Source of the DNA: SZUA-318 sp964412015
GTDB lineage: Bacteria > Gemmatimonadota > Gemmatimonadetes > Longimicrobiales > Gaopeijiaceae
Direction: 5' to 3'
NCBI GenBank assembly: GCA_964412015.1
Contig: CAYPMO010000001.1
Span: forward strand, 260,980 to 324,979
DNA: 64,000 nucleotides
The position numbers and the translations under genes are program-made. The stretch's first letter is position 1; each line of letters begins with the position of its first letter. The notes under the pieces are model-generated. The model saw nothing but the letters and a program-made list of their open reading frames with translations. It did not search any database and was not told the DNA's origin. Below, one piece after another: positions 44,630 to 53,811 of this stretch.

Positions 44630-47536
44630 CTAACGCCCGGCCTCCCTACGCCCGTACTCCCTGCGCCCGGCGTCCAGGTTGTACTGCTGATAGTCGAACT
44701 TCAGCTCGCGGTTGTCCATGAGGGAGACCTCGAAGCGGAACTGCCAGTTCCCCGTCGCCGTCTTGAGGAAGTCGAAGTTCGCCTCCCAACGGTGCAGGTC
44801 GCGCGAGAGGCGGATCGTGTGGTCGTTGAACGCGCCCCGCTCGAGATCGTACGAGGTGCGCCAGCTCACGTTCCATTTCTCGGTGGGCCGGAGGTTCACG
44901 GTGCCGGTGAGCATCGAGCTCGTGCGAGCCCCTTCCCCACGAGGCCTCTGAAGGGCGTACGAGAAGTTCGCCGACCACCCTCGCTCACCTCCCCTCTGGC
45001 TCGACCGCGCACGGCGGGCCGGCGCCGCCCCGGGGATGATGGAGGACTCGTCCGTGCCCGAAACGGGTGCCGTCTGCACCCCTTCCCCTTCCTCTTCCTC
45101 CTCCGGCTCGGCCTCGGGCGTCTCCGCTTCCTTCGTGCCCGCCCGGAACAACCCGAGGCGGCGGAAGATCGCGGAGTTGGAGCCCAGCGAGAAGGAGAAA
45201 TTCACCGAGGACAGGTGCGGCGAGAGGGAGCGTTTCCGCAGCACCCCCTTGTCGTCGAAGGCGTCCTCGAACAGGTCGTGGGCGAGCGAGACCGTGAGCC
45301 CCTGGAGGAAGTCCGAGGAGACCTGGTTCGACAGTCGCGTGGTCTCGAACCCCGAGAGGAACGAGCCGAGCGAGTCCGCCTGCACGAAGTCGTACTGGAC
45401 CACGCTCGTGCGGATCCCGAGGAGCTGCACGATCTCGGCCTGCCGGGCCTGGCGCGGCGCGTCGCCCGCCCCCGAAGCCACCTCGGCCCCCGCCGGAGCG
45501 GCCGCCGAGTCCGGCTCGGCCTTCTTGGCCTCGAACGTCTGGTTCAGGGTGATCGAGAGGCCGCTGGTCGGCCGCAGCGCGCGGGCCTGGGACCCAAACA
45601 CCTGCTTCTGGAGCTCCGTGGGCTCGACCTCGGGGCTCCAACTGTAGGAGAAGGACGGCGAGAGCTTGTGGCGGACGGCCGAGTAGCCCGCGAAGCCGGG
45701 GAAGAAGCCGTACAGGTCGGTCTTGAGCGTGGCTCCGAAGGAGGCGCGCATCGGCGCGCCCACGAAGCTCGAGGCGAGCGCCGACGTGTCGGACCGGAAG
45801 CTGTTGCCCGAGAGCGAGAGGCTCGGCGTGAGCGTCGTCGATCCGACGAGCTGCTGCTGGTACCCGACCGACATGGTCCACCGAAGCGTCTCGTCCGTGA
45901 CCGACCGCGCCGGCGCGCCCGTGATCAGGTCCGCGCGGTCCGCGGAGTCGCGGAGCAGCAGGTACGCCTCCGGGATGCCGTACTCCGTGTCCGCGGCCAG
46001 GTCCACGGATTGCGACAGCGACAGGTTCCCGATACCCAGCGCCGTCCGCACGGACGCGCCCCGTCTCTCCGTGTCGATGAGCGAGGTGTTGAACGTATCG
46101 GCCTGGAGCTTGTCCACGGTGCTGCGCTGGAACGAAGCGCTGCCGCCCAGCGTCATGTTGTTCCAGAGCCTGGCCCGGTTCGCCGGCGCGCGGAACAGCG
46201 TGATGGACGACAGCGACAAGTTCGCCTGCGGAAGGGTCCACTCGATCCGGTCGTCGGACATGTACTGACGCCGGTTGGCCGAGAACGTGAGGTTGCCCCA
46301 GTCGAACCGGCGGCTGCCTCCCCCCTGCGAGTCGATGGACTGCGTGACCTCCGTCGGGTTGAACGAGTGGTCCCGCACGAAGTTCGTGTTCGAGACGTAT
46401 CTGCCCGAGACCCGTAGCTGGGTGCGCTCGTCGACCGCCCAGCTGTGGCTGGTGTCCAGCGCCCGCTCCTTCGAGCCGTCGCTACGCCAGTACTGGCGGA
46501 AGTTCAGGCTCCCGTCGAGGAACTGGCGGTTGAACCGGTAGTTCAGCGAGCTCGTGAGGGCCACGAAGGTGTCGCTGAACCAGTCCACCGCGAGGATCGC
46601 GTCGGAGTAGTCGCTCATCGCCCAGTAGAACCCGAGGTTGCTGAGCCGACGCCGGTACCCGGTGGAGTTGCGCACCACGTCGTTGACGCTGAACCGGGGC
46701 ACCAGGATCCCGCTCGCTCTCCCCCTCGAGAGGCTCTGGGCCATGAACGGCAGCCAGGCCACGGGTACGTCGGCGAAGTACAGCTTCACCGGCCGCGCGA
46801 TGAGGGTGTTCTTCCCGACGATCTTGATCTCGTCCGCCTCGAAGTGGTAGTGCGGGACCTCGAGGTCGCACGACGTGAAGATCGCGTGGGACATGTACGA
46901 GGAGTCGGCGGCGGCCAGGGGCATATCGCCCGTGATCAGCCACTTCGCCCCACCGCCCTGGTCGTAGGTGGTCTTCGCGGCGAACGCCGAGCCGAGCCCG
47001 GCCTCCATGTCGTAGATCAGCCGCTCCGACTCGATCGGGCTCCCGTCCGCCTGCGTGACCGTCGTGGCTCCCACGGTCCTCACCCGGCCGGAATTCTCAT
47101 CGAACGTGATGGACGAGTCCGCCTCCAGGTTCATCCCCTCGCGGACCACCCGGGCTTTCGTCCCTTCCACGGACTCGAGGACCAGGACCCGCTCCTCCGC
47201 CGCGAAATCGGCGCGGCCTCCCTCGTACTCGGTGAGCGCGTACCCCGGCATCCCGAGCAGTGCGACGAGCGCCGGGTCGCGCTCGCCGCCCCCACGCTGG
47301 CCGACCGACGCCTCCTCAGCGGCGAGGGAATCCTCGACGAAGAGTGCGCTGTCGGCCCCGGGCGCCCGGGCGAGTCGCTTCAGGCGCTCCCGGATGCGCG
47401 CCCGGGCCGAGTCCTGCTCGGCCCGCCAAGCCGAGTCCGGTACGGAGACCGGAACCTGGCCCTCCGCCGCACGGGCCGCCGGGCCCGTCAGGCCGATCAC
47501 CACCACCACCGCCCCTACGACATCGCGTGCCCTCAC
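44630..47536 (-). CDS. lptD: LptD-like LPS-assembly outer-membrane protein
   Basis: Outer-membrane barrel that inserts LPS. The 968 residues have a signal peptide (VVGAVVVVIGLTGPAARA), an OstA/LptA-like N-domain (about 100-290: EADSSITFDENSGRVRT, GDMPLAAADSSYMSHAIFTS, HYHFEADEIKIVGKNTLIAR, YFADVPVAWLPFM) and a long barrel with many aromatic strands to the end. Two acidic/Ala-rich inserts lie near 660 and 815. Only one cysteine is apparent in the N-domain, so the E. coli disulfide pattern is not conserved. GTG start overlaps tatC by 4 bp. Confidence 0.88.
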   Translation of the reverse strand: MRARDVVGAVVVVIGLTGPAARAAEGQVPVSVPDSAWRAEQDSARARIRERLKRLARAPGADSALFVEDSLAAEEASVGQRGGGERDPALVALLGMPGYALTEYEGGRADFAAEERVLVLESVEGTKARVVREGMNLEADSSITFDENSGRVRTVGATTVTQADGSPIESERLIYDMEAGLGSAFAAKTTYDQGGGAKWLITGDMPLAAADSSYMSHAIFTSCDLEVPHYHFEADEIKIVGKNTLIARPVKLYFADVPVAWLPFMAQSLSRGRASGILVPRFSVNDVVRNSTGYRRRLSNLGFYWAMSDYSDAILAVDWFSDTFVALTSSLNYRFNRQFLDGSLNFRQYWRSDGSKERALDTSHSWAVDERTQLRVSGRYVSNTNFVRDHSFNPTEVTQSIDSQGGGSRRFDWGNLTFSANRRQYMSDDRIEWTLPQANLSLSSITLFRAPANRARLWNNMTLGGSASFQRSTVDKLQADTFNTSLIDTERRGASVRTALGIGNLSLSQSVDLAADTEYGIPEAYLLLRDSADRADLITGAPARSVTDETLRWTMSVGYQQQLVGSTTLTPSLSLSGNSFRSDTSALASSFVGAPMRASFGATLKTDLYGFFPGFAGYSAVRHKLSPSFSYSWSPEVEPTELQKQVFGSQARALRPTSGLSITLNQTFEAKKAEPDSAAAPAGAEVASGAGDAPRQARQAEIVQLLGIRTSVVQYDFVQADSLGSFLSGFETTRLSNQVSSDFLQGLTVSLAHDLFEDAFDDKGVLRKRSLSPHLSSVNFSFSLGSNSAIFRRLGLFRAGTKEAETPEAEPEEEEEGEGVQTAPVSGTDESSIIPGAAPARRARSSQRGGERGWSANFSYALQRPRGEGARTSSMLTGTVNLRPTEKWNVSWRTSYDLERGAFNDHTIRLSRDLHRWEANFDFLKTATGNWQFRFEVSLMDNRELKFDYQQYNLDAGRREYGRREAGR

Positions 47537-48348
47537 CCGACCTCCACCGAGCCCTGTGGCGCACCGATCGTGCGCGCCCGCTCCTCCTCCGCCTCCCGCG
47601 CGCGGCGGCGCCGCACGATGCCCGCGGAGAGGTAGATGGACAGCTCGTACAGAAGGAAGAGCGGAACCATCATCATGAGCGTGAGCGTGATCACGTCACC
47701 CGGCGTCATGAAGCTCGCCAGCACGGTCAGCGCCACGATGGCGTGCCTGCGCTTGGCGCGCAGGAATTCGGGCGTCACCAGGCCCATCACGGTCAGCAGC
47801 ATGACGGCGACCGGAAGCTCGAAGACGACGCCGAACGCCAGCAGGAGCTTGGTCACGAACGCCACGGTCTTCCCGACCTCCAACTGCTCCTGGAGCGACG
47901 GCCCCTCGAACGCCTTGAAGAACTGGAGCGTGACCGGGAGCGCGGCGAAGTACGCCAGGGCCACGCCCGCGACGAAGAGGATGAGCCCGAGGTAGAGCGC
48001 CGGCACCACGGACCGCTTCTCGTCCTTCTCGAGCGCCGGAGACAGGAACGCCCACGTCTGGTACGCGACGACCGGGAAGGCGAGGATGACCCCGACGAGG
48101 ATGGCGAGCTTCAACGTGATGAAGAACGGGTCGGCCGGAGACAGATAGATGAGCTGGAAGTCCGGCTCGCCGCGTGCCATCCGGACGGGTTCGACGAGCA
48201 ACTCGAGCACGTGCAGATAGTAGACGAGCGCGAATCCGATGGCCGTCCCGACGGCGATCGCGAGAAGGGACCACAGGATGCGCCAGCGCAACTCCTCGAG
48301 GTGATCGAGGAACGGCATCTCGCCGCGCGGGTTGCGGTGACGACTCAT
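47533..48348 (-). CDS. tatC: Sec-independent translocase subunit TatC
   Basis: Signal-receptor subunit of the twin-arginine pathway. The 271 residues have six membrane helices, the N-terminal MPFLDHLEELRWR motif with the conserved Glu, YLSPADPFFITLKLA and FELPVAVMLLTVMG. The C-terminal tail is charged (RRRRAREAEEERAR). It lies 46 bp after nrdR. Confidence 0.96.
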   Translation of the reverse strand: MSRHRNPRGEMPFLDHLEELRWRILWSLLAIAVGTAIGFALVYYLHVLELLVEPVRMARGEPDFQLIYLSPADPFFITLKLAILVGVILAFPVVAYQTWAFLSPALEKDEKRSVVPALYLGLILFVAGVALAYFAALPVTLQFFKAFEGPSLQEQLEVGKTVAFVTKLLLAFGVVFELPVAVMLLTVMGLVTPEFLRAKRRHAIVALTVLASFMTPGDVITLTLMMMVPLFLLYELSIYLSAGIVRRRRAREAEEERARTIGAPQGSVEVG

Positions 48349-48394
48349 GGGCGACTCTCGAGTTCTCCGGACGCTCTGACGGGCCGCTTGGCGC

Positions 48395-48892
48395 TCAGAA
48401 CGGGAACTCCTGCTGGATGCGCCGGAGAGCCTCGCGTTCCTGCCGTTCCGTCATCTCGTCCACGAACTCCTGGAACTCACCGGCGTCCTGGAAGTTCCGG
48501 TAAACGGACGCGAACCGGACGTACGCGACGCGGTCGAGGTGCCGGAGGCGCTCCATCACCAACTCCCCGAGCTTCACGCTGGGCACCTCCAGGCCGGCGT
48601 AGCGCGAGAGCGCGTCCTCGATCTCGTCGACGAGGGCCTCCATCGCGGACGCCGAGACCGGCCGCTTCGCGCACGCCGTGCGCACCGATCCGAGGAGCTT
48701 GGCCCTGTCGAAGTCCTCCACGTTGCCCGAACGCTTGAGGACCTGGATCGGTCGCTCTTCCACGTACTCGTAGGTCGTGAAGCGGTTGCCGCAGACCGCG
48801 CACTCGCGCCGCCTCCGAATCGCCCTGCCCCCACGGCTCGTACGGGTGTCCACCACCCGGTTGTCCGTGGCGTCGCACTTGGGACAGCGCAC
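48395..48892 (-). CDS. nrdR: Transcriptional repressor NrdR
   Basis: ATP/dATP-sensing repressor of ribonucleotide reductase genes. The 165 residues have the N-terminal zinc ribbon MRCPKCDATDNRVVDTR with a second pair in CAVCGNRFTTYE, and an ATP-cone (about 47-135: VLKRSGNVEDFDRAKLLGSV). GTG start with AGGAG 8 nt upstream. No nrd genes or NrdR boxes were seen here. Confidence 0.97.
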   Translation of the reverse strand: MRCPKCDATDNRVVDTRTSRGGRAIRRRRECAVCGNRFTTYEYVEERPIQVLKRSGNVEDFDRAKLLGSVRTACAKRPVSASAMEALVDEIEDALSRYAGLEVPSVKLGELVMERLRHLDRVAYVRFASVYRNFQDAGEFQEFVDEMTERQEREALRRIQQEFPF

Positions 48893-48903
48893 GGCGCCGG
48901 CTC

Positions 48904-49689
48904 CTAGCCGATCTCCCGGAGCTTCTCCCGGGCCAGCCCGGCGACGCCCGAGTCCGGATAGGTGTTGATCACCCGTTCGAGCGTCGCACGAGCCTCCTCG
49001 GTCCGCCCGAGCTCGGCCTGGAGCAGGGCGGCGCGGTACCACGCCTCGGGTACCTTGGACGCGGTCGGAAACACCTGCGGGATCTCGAGGAAGGCGTCCA
49101 GCGCGTCCTCGATGCGGTCCTCCTGGACGAGGATGTCGGCGAGGTGGTAGTGCGCGTCCGGAGCGAGCCGATGGCCCGGGAAGGCCAGAAGGAATTGCTC
49201 GAACGCCGTCCGCGCCGTGGCGAGGGAGCCGCGGTTGTACTGGCTCACGGCAACGTTGAAGATGTTCTCGGCGTCCCCGCCGGGACCCATCGTCTCCTGG
49301 CCGGTCGGGGGCGCGTCCTCCGCGTCCGGCGGGGCCACGGCCCCACGGCGCATGTTGGCGAGTTGGTCACGCACGCTGGAGATGCCACGCTGGTTCTCGC
49401 CCGCAAGCGCCTCGAGCCGCGCCAGGCCGTCGCTGAGGTCGCGGAGCTGGCGGAAGATCGCGCCGCGGAAGTCGAAGAGCTGGAGCGACTGCTCTCGGAG
49501 GGTGTCCTGCGTCGTGAGCGCCTCGCGGCGGAGCTCCGCGATGAGCGAGTCCTGGCGCACGGCCAGGGCCCGGATCTCGAGCTGCACGTTCCGCAGGTCT
49601 CCCTTGGTGGCGCATCCGCCCAGCGCCGCGACGGCCGCCGCCGTCGCGACCACGCGCACCGCCCGGGTGCCATGGGAGTCCCTGCGCAT
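48904..49689 (-). CDS. cpoB: CpoB/YbgF-like Tol-Pal accessory protein
   Basis: Periplasmic protein that links Tol-Pal with peptidoglycan synthesis at division. The 261 residues have a signal with lipobox-like GGCATKG, a coiled coil (about 30-105: RDSLIAELRREALTTQDTLREQ) and C-terminal TPR units (YNRGSLATARTAFEQFLLAFPGH, LADILVQEDRIEDALDAF). ATG 49689 has GGGG 8 nt upstream. E. coli CpoB is not a lipoprotein, so the Cys is a notable difference. Confidence 0.9.
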   Translation of the reverse strand: MRRDSHGTRAVRVVATAAAVAALGGCATKGDLRNVQLEIRALAVRQDSLIAELRREALTTQDTLREQSLQLFDFRGAIFRQLRDLSDGLARLEALAGENQRGISSVRDQLANMRRGAVAPPDAEDAPPTGQETMGPGGDAENIFNVAVSQYNRGSLATARTAFEQFLLAFPGHRLAPDAHYHLADILVQEDRIEDALDAFLEIPQVFPTASKVPEAWYRAALLQAELGRTEEARATLERVINTYPDSGVAGLAREKLREIG

Positions 49690-49705
49690 CGTCGTCACCC
49701 CGAGG

Positions 49706-49736
49706 CTCCTTCCCCCGCGGTGCGCGGGGGAAGGAG
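49706..49736 (-). other. Perfect 13-bp hairpin in the pal-cpoB spacer
   Basis: Minus-strand stem CTCCTTCCCCCGC / GCGGGGGAAGGAG with loop GCACC, 21 nt after the pal stop and ending 16 nt before the cpoB start. No T-run. It could attenuate or process the pal-cpoB mRNA, giving more Pal than CpoB. Confidence 0.55.
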
Positions 49737-49757
49737 CGCCTCAACGTTCAGGGTCGC

Positions 49758-50351
49758 TCAGTCCGGCGGGTTGATGGCGTTGGCGCCCGCCGTGATGTCG
49801 AACTGCGCGCGCCGGTTGCGCGCCCACGCCGTCTCGTTCGAGCCCATCTCCAGCGGCCGCTCCTCACCGTACGAGATGATCGAAAAGCGGCTCTCGGCGA
49901 GCCCGAACCCGGCCAGGAACTGCCGCACCGACTCGGCGCGTCGGTTGCCCAGGGCCAGGTTGTACTCCGTCGAGCCACGCTCGTCGGCGTGGCCCTGGAT
50001 CCGCATCTGGACCTGGGGGCTCGACCGGAGCACGTCCACCTTGCGGCGCAGAACCGCGGCGGCGTCCTCACGGATGTCGGACTTGTCGTAGTCGAAGAAC
50101 ACCATCTCGTCCAGGGTCGCGCGGGCCGCCGCCACCGCGCGCTCTCGCGCGGCGCGCGCCTCGGCCTCGGCACGTTCCCGGGCTGCCGCCTCCGCCGCGG
50201 CGCGGGCGGCCGCGATGGAGTCGGCGCGCGCCCGAGCGAGCGAGTCCGGGTCGGGGCCCACCGGCGCGGGAGGCGGCGGCGGCTCTTTCTTGCACGCTGC
50301 GACCAGCAACGTAGCGGCGATAACGGGAACGACGAAACGTCGGAACATCAT
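49758..50351 (-). CDS. pal: Peptidoglycan-associated lipoprotein Pal
   Basis: Outer-membrane lipoprotein that binds peptidoglycan and TolB. The 197 residues have a lipobox LLVAAC (Cys 20), an Ala/Arg/Glu-rich helix (about 38-80) and the OmpA-like domain (83-197) with FFDYDKSDIR and GHADERGSTEYNLALGNRRAESV. GGGAG lies 5 nt upstream. A putative own promoter precedes it. Confidence 0.96.
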   Translation of the reverse strand: MMFRRFVVPVIAATLLVAACKKEPPPPPAPVGPDPDSLARARADSIAAARAAAEAAARERAEAEARAARERAVAAARATLDEMVFFDYDKSDIREDAAAVLRRKVDVLRSSPQVQMRIQGHADERGSTEYNLALGNRRAESVRQFLAGFGLAESRFSIISYGEERPLEMGSNETAWARNRRAQFDITAGANAINPPD

Positions 50352-50455
50352 TCACTCTCCCGAATGGTTTTCGATGATACCGGACGACGCGGCGCCGGGG
50401 GGCGGACTGCGCCTCTGAACCTAACGAGCTTTCCGAGATGGAAATATCCCATGGG

Positions 50456-50484
50456 CTAATACTGCATCTTGCGTCCGTGCGCAA
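50456..50484 (-). promoter_or_regulatory. Putative internal promoter for pal
   Basis: Minus-strand TTGCGC and TATTAG are separated by 17 bp, with a predicted leader near 100 nt. It is in the 172-bp tolB-pal spacer. The -35 overlaps a perfect palindrome. Confidence 0.45.
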
Positions 50485-50492
50485 GCTTGCGC
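50479..50492. promoter_or_regulatory. 14-bp palindrome GCGCAAGCTTGCGC
   Basis: A perfect inverted repeat with no loop, covering the -35 box of the putative pal promoter. It is suited to a dimeric regulator, and the position would give repression. The protein is unknown. Confidence 0.4.
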
Positions 50493-50523
50493 CCCCATGG
50501 GTGGTGCTCCACCTCCCGGCCGC

Positions 50524-51903
50524 TCACCCGCCGGGACGGAGGGCCGGCGACCACGAGGGGACCGTCGCGCGCCGTCCTTCCAGGAGCGTCCGGAGCCTGC
50601 CCGTGGCCACGTCCACCACGAACAAGCCGTACCCCCAGCGGCGCTCTCCGATGAAGACCAGATGGCGCCCGTCGGGAGCCCAGCTCGGGTCCTCGTTGTT
50701 TCCCTCCCAGGTGAGCTGCCTGAGCCTGCGTCCTCCGTCCCGCAGGTCGGCCACCAGGATGTGGTACGTCCCTCTGCGGATCGACCCGTGGAACGCCACC
50801 AGGTCGTTCACCGGCGACCACTCGGGCGCCGTGTAGTACCCGGCCCGCCCATACTCGTACGGCGATACCGTCTCCGCCTCCCCCCCCTGCGCGGACATGA
50901 TCATGATCTGGGGCACCGTGGAGCCGAACCGGCTCGTCTGGAACACCAGCCGGCTCCCGTCCGGAGAATACGACGGCGAGATGTCGTCCCACCGCGGTCC
51001 GCCCGACACGTGAGCCAGGCAGCAGTTCCGCTCCAGGTTGTAGGTGAAGAGCCCCGAGCGGGTCCCCGCGGAGACGGAGAACGCCAGCGTCTGGCCGTCC
51101 GGCGCGTATTCCGGCGTGATGAAGTCCCCCTCGCGCACGGCGGGGAGCATCCTCTCCCGCCGGGTGACCAGGTCGAGCTCGTAGACGCGCCAGTTCTCAC
51201 CTCCCTTGTCGGAGATGTACGCGATTTTCGTGCCAGAAGGGTGCCAGGCGGGCGACAAGCTGAGCGCGTTGTTGTTCGTGATCCGCCGAAGGTTCTCGCC
51301 GTCGGCGTCGATCACGTAGAGATCCTTGTTCCCGCGCTCCGTGATGAGCGAGAGCGCGATCCGGCTCGCGGCCATCCCGGGCTCCCCGGTCGCCCACTGG
51401 ACCACCTGGTCGGCGGCGCGGTGCACGGCCATGCGGAAGTCCGGGTCGGCCGGATCGGGGAGGCGGAAGCGGCCCCGCTCCTTGACCCTGCCGTACACCA
51501 CGTCGTGCAGCTCGAGCACCAGCACATAGCCCTCACCCGCGCCCTCGACCTGACCGGTGAGAAGCCAGACGGCGCCCAGCCGATCCCACAGCGTGTAGTC
51601 GATCCCCTCGCCGAGCAGCGCGGCCGGCAACGAGTCCAGGACCTGGAAGCGATCGGAGTAGCGGAGGTCCCGGCCGACGATCGCCTCGACCTGGATCGCC
51701 AGGCCTTCCCCGCCGAATCGGCTCGTGAAGGGCTTGAGCGCCAACGCGGGCGAGTACGCCGTCTCGTACATGAGTCCCAGCGTGACGCCCGGAATGGAAT
51801 CGCGCACCTGGGCGCCGACCCCGCCCGCGGACACGAGCAGCCATCCCACGGCCAGGAATACCCCCGACCCCGCCACCCTTCTTCCCTTTCCGGATCCTCT
51901 CAT
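50524..51903 (-). CDS. tolB: Tol-Pal system protein TolB
   Basis: Periplasmic beta-propeller that links TolA and Pal. The 459-residue precursor has a signal peptide (cut after GVGA), the N-terminal TolB domain (about 30-165) and six WD40-like repeats (ITNNNALSLSPAWHPSGTKI, ITPEYAPDGQTLAF, ISPSYSPDGSRLVF, TAPEWSPVNDLVAF, EDPSWAPDGRHLVF). A vicinal Cys pair (NCCLAH) in the propeller is unusual. The ATG overlaps the tolA stop by 4 bp. Confidence 0.95.
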   Translation of the reverse strand: MRGSGKGRRVAGSGVFLAVGWLLVSAGGVGAQVRDSIPGVTLGLMYETAYSPALALKPFTSRFGGEGLAIQVEAIVGRDLRYSDRFQVLDSLPAALLGEGIDYTLWDRLGAVWLLTGQVEGAGEGYVLVLELHDVVYGRVKERGRFRLPDPADPDFRMAVHRAADQVVQWATGEPGMAASRIALSLITERGNKDLYVIDADGENLRRITNNNALSLSPAWHPSGTKIAYISDKGGENWRVYELDLVTRRERMLPAVREGDFITPEYAPDGQTLAFSVSAGTRSGLFTYNLERNCCLAHVSGGPRWDDISPSYSPDGSRLVFQTSRFGSTVPQIMIMSAQGGEAETVSPYEYGRAGYYTAPEWSPVNDLVAFHGSIRRGTYHILVADLRDGGRRLRQLTWEGNNEDPSWAPDGRHLVFIGERRWGYGLFVVDVATGRLRTLLEGRRATVPSWSPALRPGG

Positions 51904-52655
51904 CGCTCGCTCGCCGCCGCTCCCGGAGTCGTAGGTGCCTCGCCGGAAGCGTCGTCTCGGATCGCTTCCTGCGGTTGGAACTTGAACTGTACGGGAAGGA
52001 AGTCCCAGGGGAAGTCGTCGGGCAGGGCACCGAAACGACCCTTGCCCGCGCAATCCACCGCCCCCATCGCCTCGAAATCGAAGGCGACGTTGCCCGACCG
52101 CTTCACGAAATCCAGGTCGCGCACGGTGCCGTCCTTGTCGATGACGAAGTACACCGTCGTCTCCCAGTGCCCCTGCCCCTGCCAGCGGAAGCAGCGCAAG
52201 ATCTGCGTGATGATGTTGTCGTAGTACTTCGGATAGTCCCGCCGGAGGCCTTCCATCCGCACGTTGACCCCCGAGCCCCCGGGGCCCGTCGATTCCTCGG
52301 CCGCCTCGGGAGAGGTCGCCGGTCTCCGCTCCTCGGCCGGCTCGGCCACCGGGTCCGCGGGCGGCGTCGGCTTCGTCTCGGGCCGGCGAGGCTTCTCCTC
52401 GACCACGGGCTCCGTCCGCTCCTCTTCCTGGGGCGGCGTCGGGTCGGGCGTCTCCACCACCAGCTCCTCCTCCGCGGACTGGTCCACATCGCCCCGCACC
52501 GGAGGCGGCGACACCAGCTCGATGTGGTACGACACGAAATCGAACGTCGGGGGCCCGCCCGACAGGGACCCCCAGAGCACGAGCGTCAGGAGGGCCGCGT
52601 GGATGCCCAGCGACGCGACGAGCGAGGTCCGATCGAAGGAATCACGCCGTCTCAT
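51900..52655 (-). CDS. tolA: TolA/TonB-like energy transducer
   Basis: Inner-membrane protein that spans the periplasm and couples TolQR to Pal/TolB. The 251 residues have one N-terminal helix (SLVASLGIHAALLTLVLWGSL), a Pro/Glu-rich stretch (about 50-125) and a C-terminal TonB-like domain (about 135-215, NIITQILRCFRWQGQGHWETTVYFVI). Shorter than E. coli TolA and without its long Ala/Lys helix. By position it is TolA; a TonB role is less likely. Confidence 0.85.
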   Translation of the reverse strand: MRRRDSFDRTSLVASLGIHAALLTLVLWGSLSGGPPTFDFVSYHIELVSPPPVRGDVDQSAEEELVVETPDPTPPQEEERTEPVVEEKPRRPETKPTPPADPVAEPAEERRPATSPEAAEESTGPGGSGVNVRMEGLRRDYPKYYDNIITQILRCFRWQGQGHWETTVYFVIDKDGTVRDLDFVKRSGNVAFDFEAMGAVDCAGKGRFGALPDDFPWDFLPVQFKFQPQEAIRDDASGEAPTTPGAAASER

Positions 52656-52672
52656 GGTCCCGCGCCCCCCGC

Positions 52673-53089
52673 TCAGCGCTCGCCGTACGGCTCGCCCACC
52701 AGGGACCAGGCCTTCTGGCTGCGGGCGAGCGTGGCGATCACCTTGAGGACGGGCCCGTAGTCCACGAGCGAATCGGCACGCAGGTACACGTGGTCCACGT
52801 TGCGTGTGAGCTGCGCGAACCCGCTCTCGAACTCGGCCACCGTGGTTTCCGTCTCCTCCACGAAGACGCGCCCGTCGCGCGTGACCGTGACGAAGAACGG
52901 GTTGTCCCTGGCGGTGAGAGGCTGGACGTCGGCCTTGGGGACGTCCACCTCGATCCCGCCCTGGAGGATCGGAGCCGTGATGATGAAGATGATGAGCAAG
53001 GTGAACGCCACGTCGACGAGGCTCGTGACGTTGATGTCCACGCTCAGGTCGAGGTGCCTTTCCCCCTTCGGCCTCCGCCCCCTGATCAC
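52673..53089 (-). CDS. tolR: Biopolymer transport protein TolR/ExbD
   Basis: Proton-channel partner of TolQ. The 138 residues have one membrane helix (SLVDVAFTLLIIFIITAPIL) with the conserved proton-path aspartate in LVDVAF, then a periplasmic domain. GTG start overlaps the tolQ stop by 4 bp. Confidence 0.95.
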   Translation of the reverse strand: MIRGRRPKGERHLDLSVDINVTSLVDVAFTLLIIFIITAPILQGGIEVDVPKADVQPLTARDNPFFVTVTRDGRVFVEETETTVAEFESGFAQLTRNVDHVYLRADSLVDYGPVLKVIATLARSQKAWSLVGEPYGER

Positions 53090-53811
53090 AGCCGTCCCTC
53101 CCGGGCGAGCGTCCCGATGAACTCGCTGGAAAAGCCCTCCAGCTCGCCGGCCACCAGGTTCAGCCTGCCCACGAAGAAGTTGTACGCCAACACGGCCGGG
53201 ATGGCCACCGAGAGCCCCGCGACGGTCGTGATGAGCGCCTCCGCGATCCCCGGCGCCACGGCGCTGATGTTGGTCGATCCGGCCGACGTGATGCCGAAGA
53301 ACGTGTTCATGATCCCGATGACCGTCCCGAGCAGCCCGAGGAGCGGCGAGACGGTGCCGATGACGGCGAGCCACGTGAGGCCGCGCGCCAGCTCGTCACG
53401 CTCCTCCGACTCGCTCTTCTCCAGCACCAGGCGCAGCGCCTCGAGCTGGGTGAGCGAGAGACCCGGCGAAGGCGGCGCCCCCTGGCGCAGCGCGCCCGGC
53501 CTGAGCTCGCTGAAGAAGTTGACGCCCTGACGGAAGACGCGGCCGTACGGCGACTCGGGAAGCGCGAGGATCGCCCGGTACGCGTCCTCGAGGCGCTGCG
53601 CGCGCTCCATATGCGCGAGGAATTCGTCACCCTGATGCCGCACCCCACGGAACTGTTTCCACTTGTGGAAGATCAGCCACCAGGACGCGAGCGAGAACAC
53701 GAGCAGGACGGCGAGGACGATGTAGGTGGGGAGGGTGGCCTGCCGGATCAGGTCCGTGCCGGTCCGGGCGCTACCGGCCTGCAGCAGGAACGCGAAGGAA
53801 GCCGAGGTCAT
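53086..53811 (-). CDS. tolQ: Biopolymer transport protein TolQ/ExbB
   Basis: Pentameric proton channel of the Tol-Pal system. The 241 residues have three membrane helices (about 25-46, 140-162, 180-205) with GLTWLAVIGTVSPLLGLLGTV and the following GIAEALITTVAGLSVAIPAV. The ATG overlaps the stop of an upstream epimerase gene by 4 bp. Confidence 0.95.
   Translation of the reverse strand: MTSASFAFLLQAGSARTGTDLIRQATLPTYIVLAVLLVFSLASWWLIFHKWKQFRGVRHQGDEFLAHMERAQRLEDAYRAILALPESPYGRVFRQGVNFFSELRPGALRQGAPPSPGLSLTQLEALRLVLEKSESEERDELARGLTWLAVIGTVSPLLGLLGTVIGIMNTFFGITSAGSTNISAVAPGIAEALITTVAGLSVAIPAVLAYNFFVGRLNLVAGELEGFSSEFIGTLAREGRL

Noticed and set aside
46445..47635. Plus-strand frames opposite lptD
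   Set aside because: LptD reads through on the minus strand with signal peptide and OstA motifs; the plus frames have no motif or ribosome site.
51900..52655. TonB for iron transport
   Set aside because: Position between tolR and tolB favours TolA; no TonB-dependent receptor is near.
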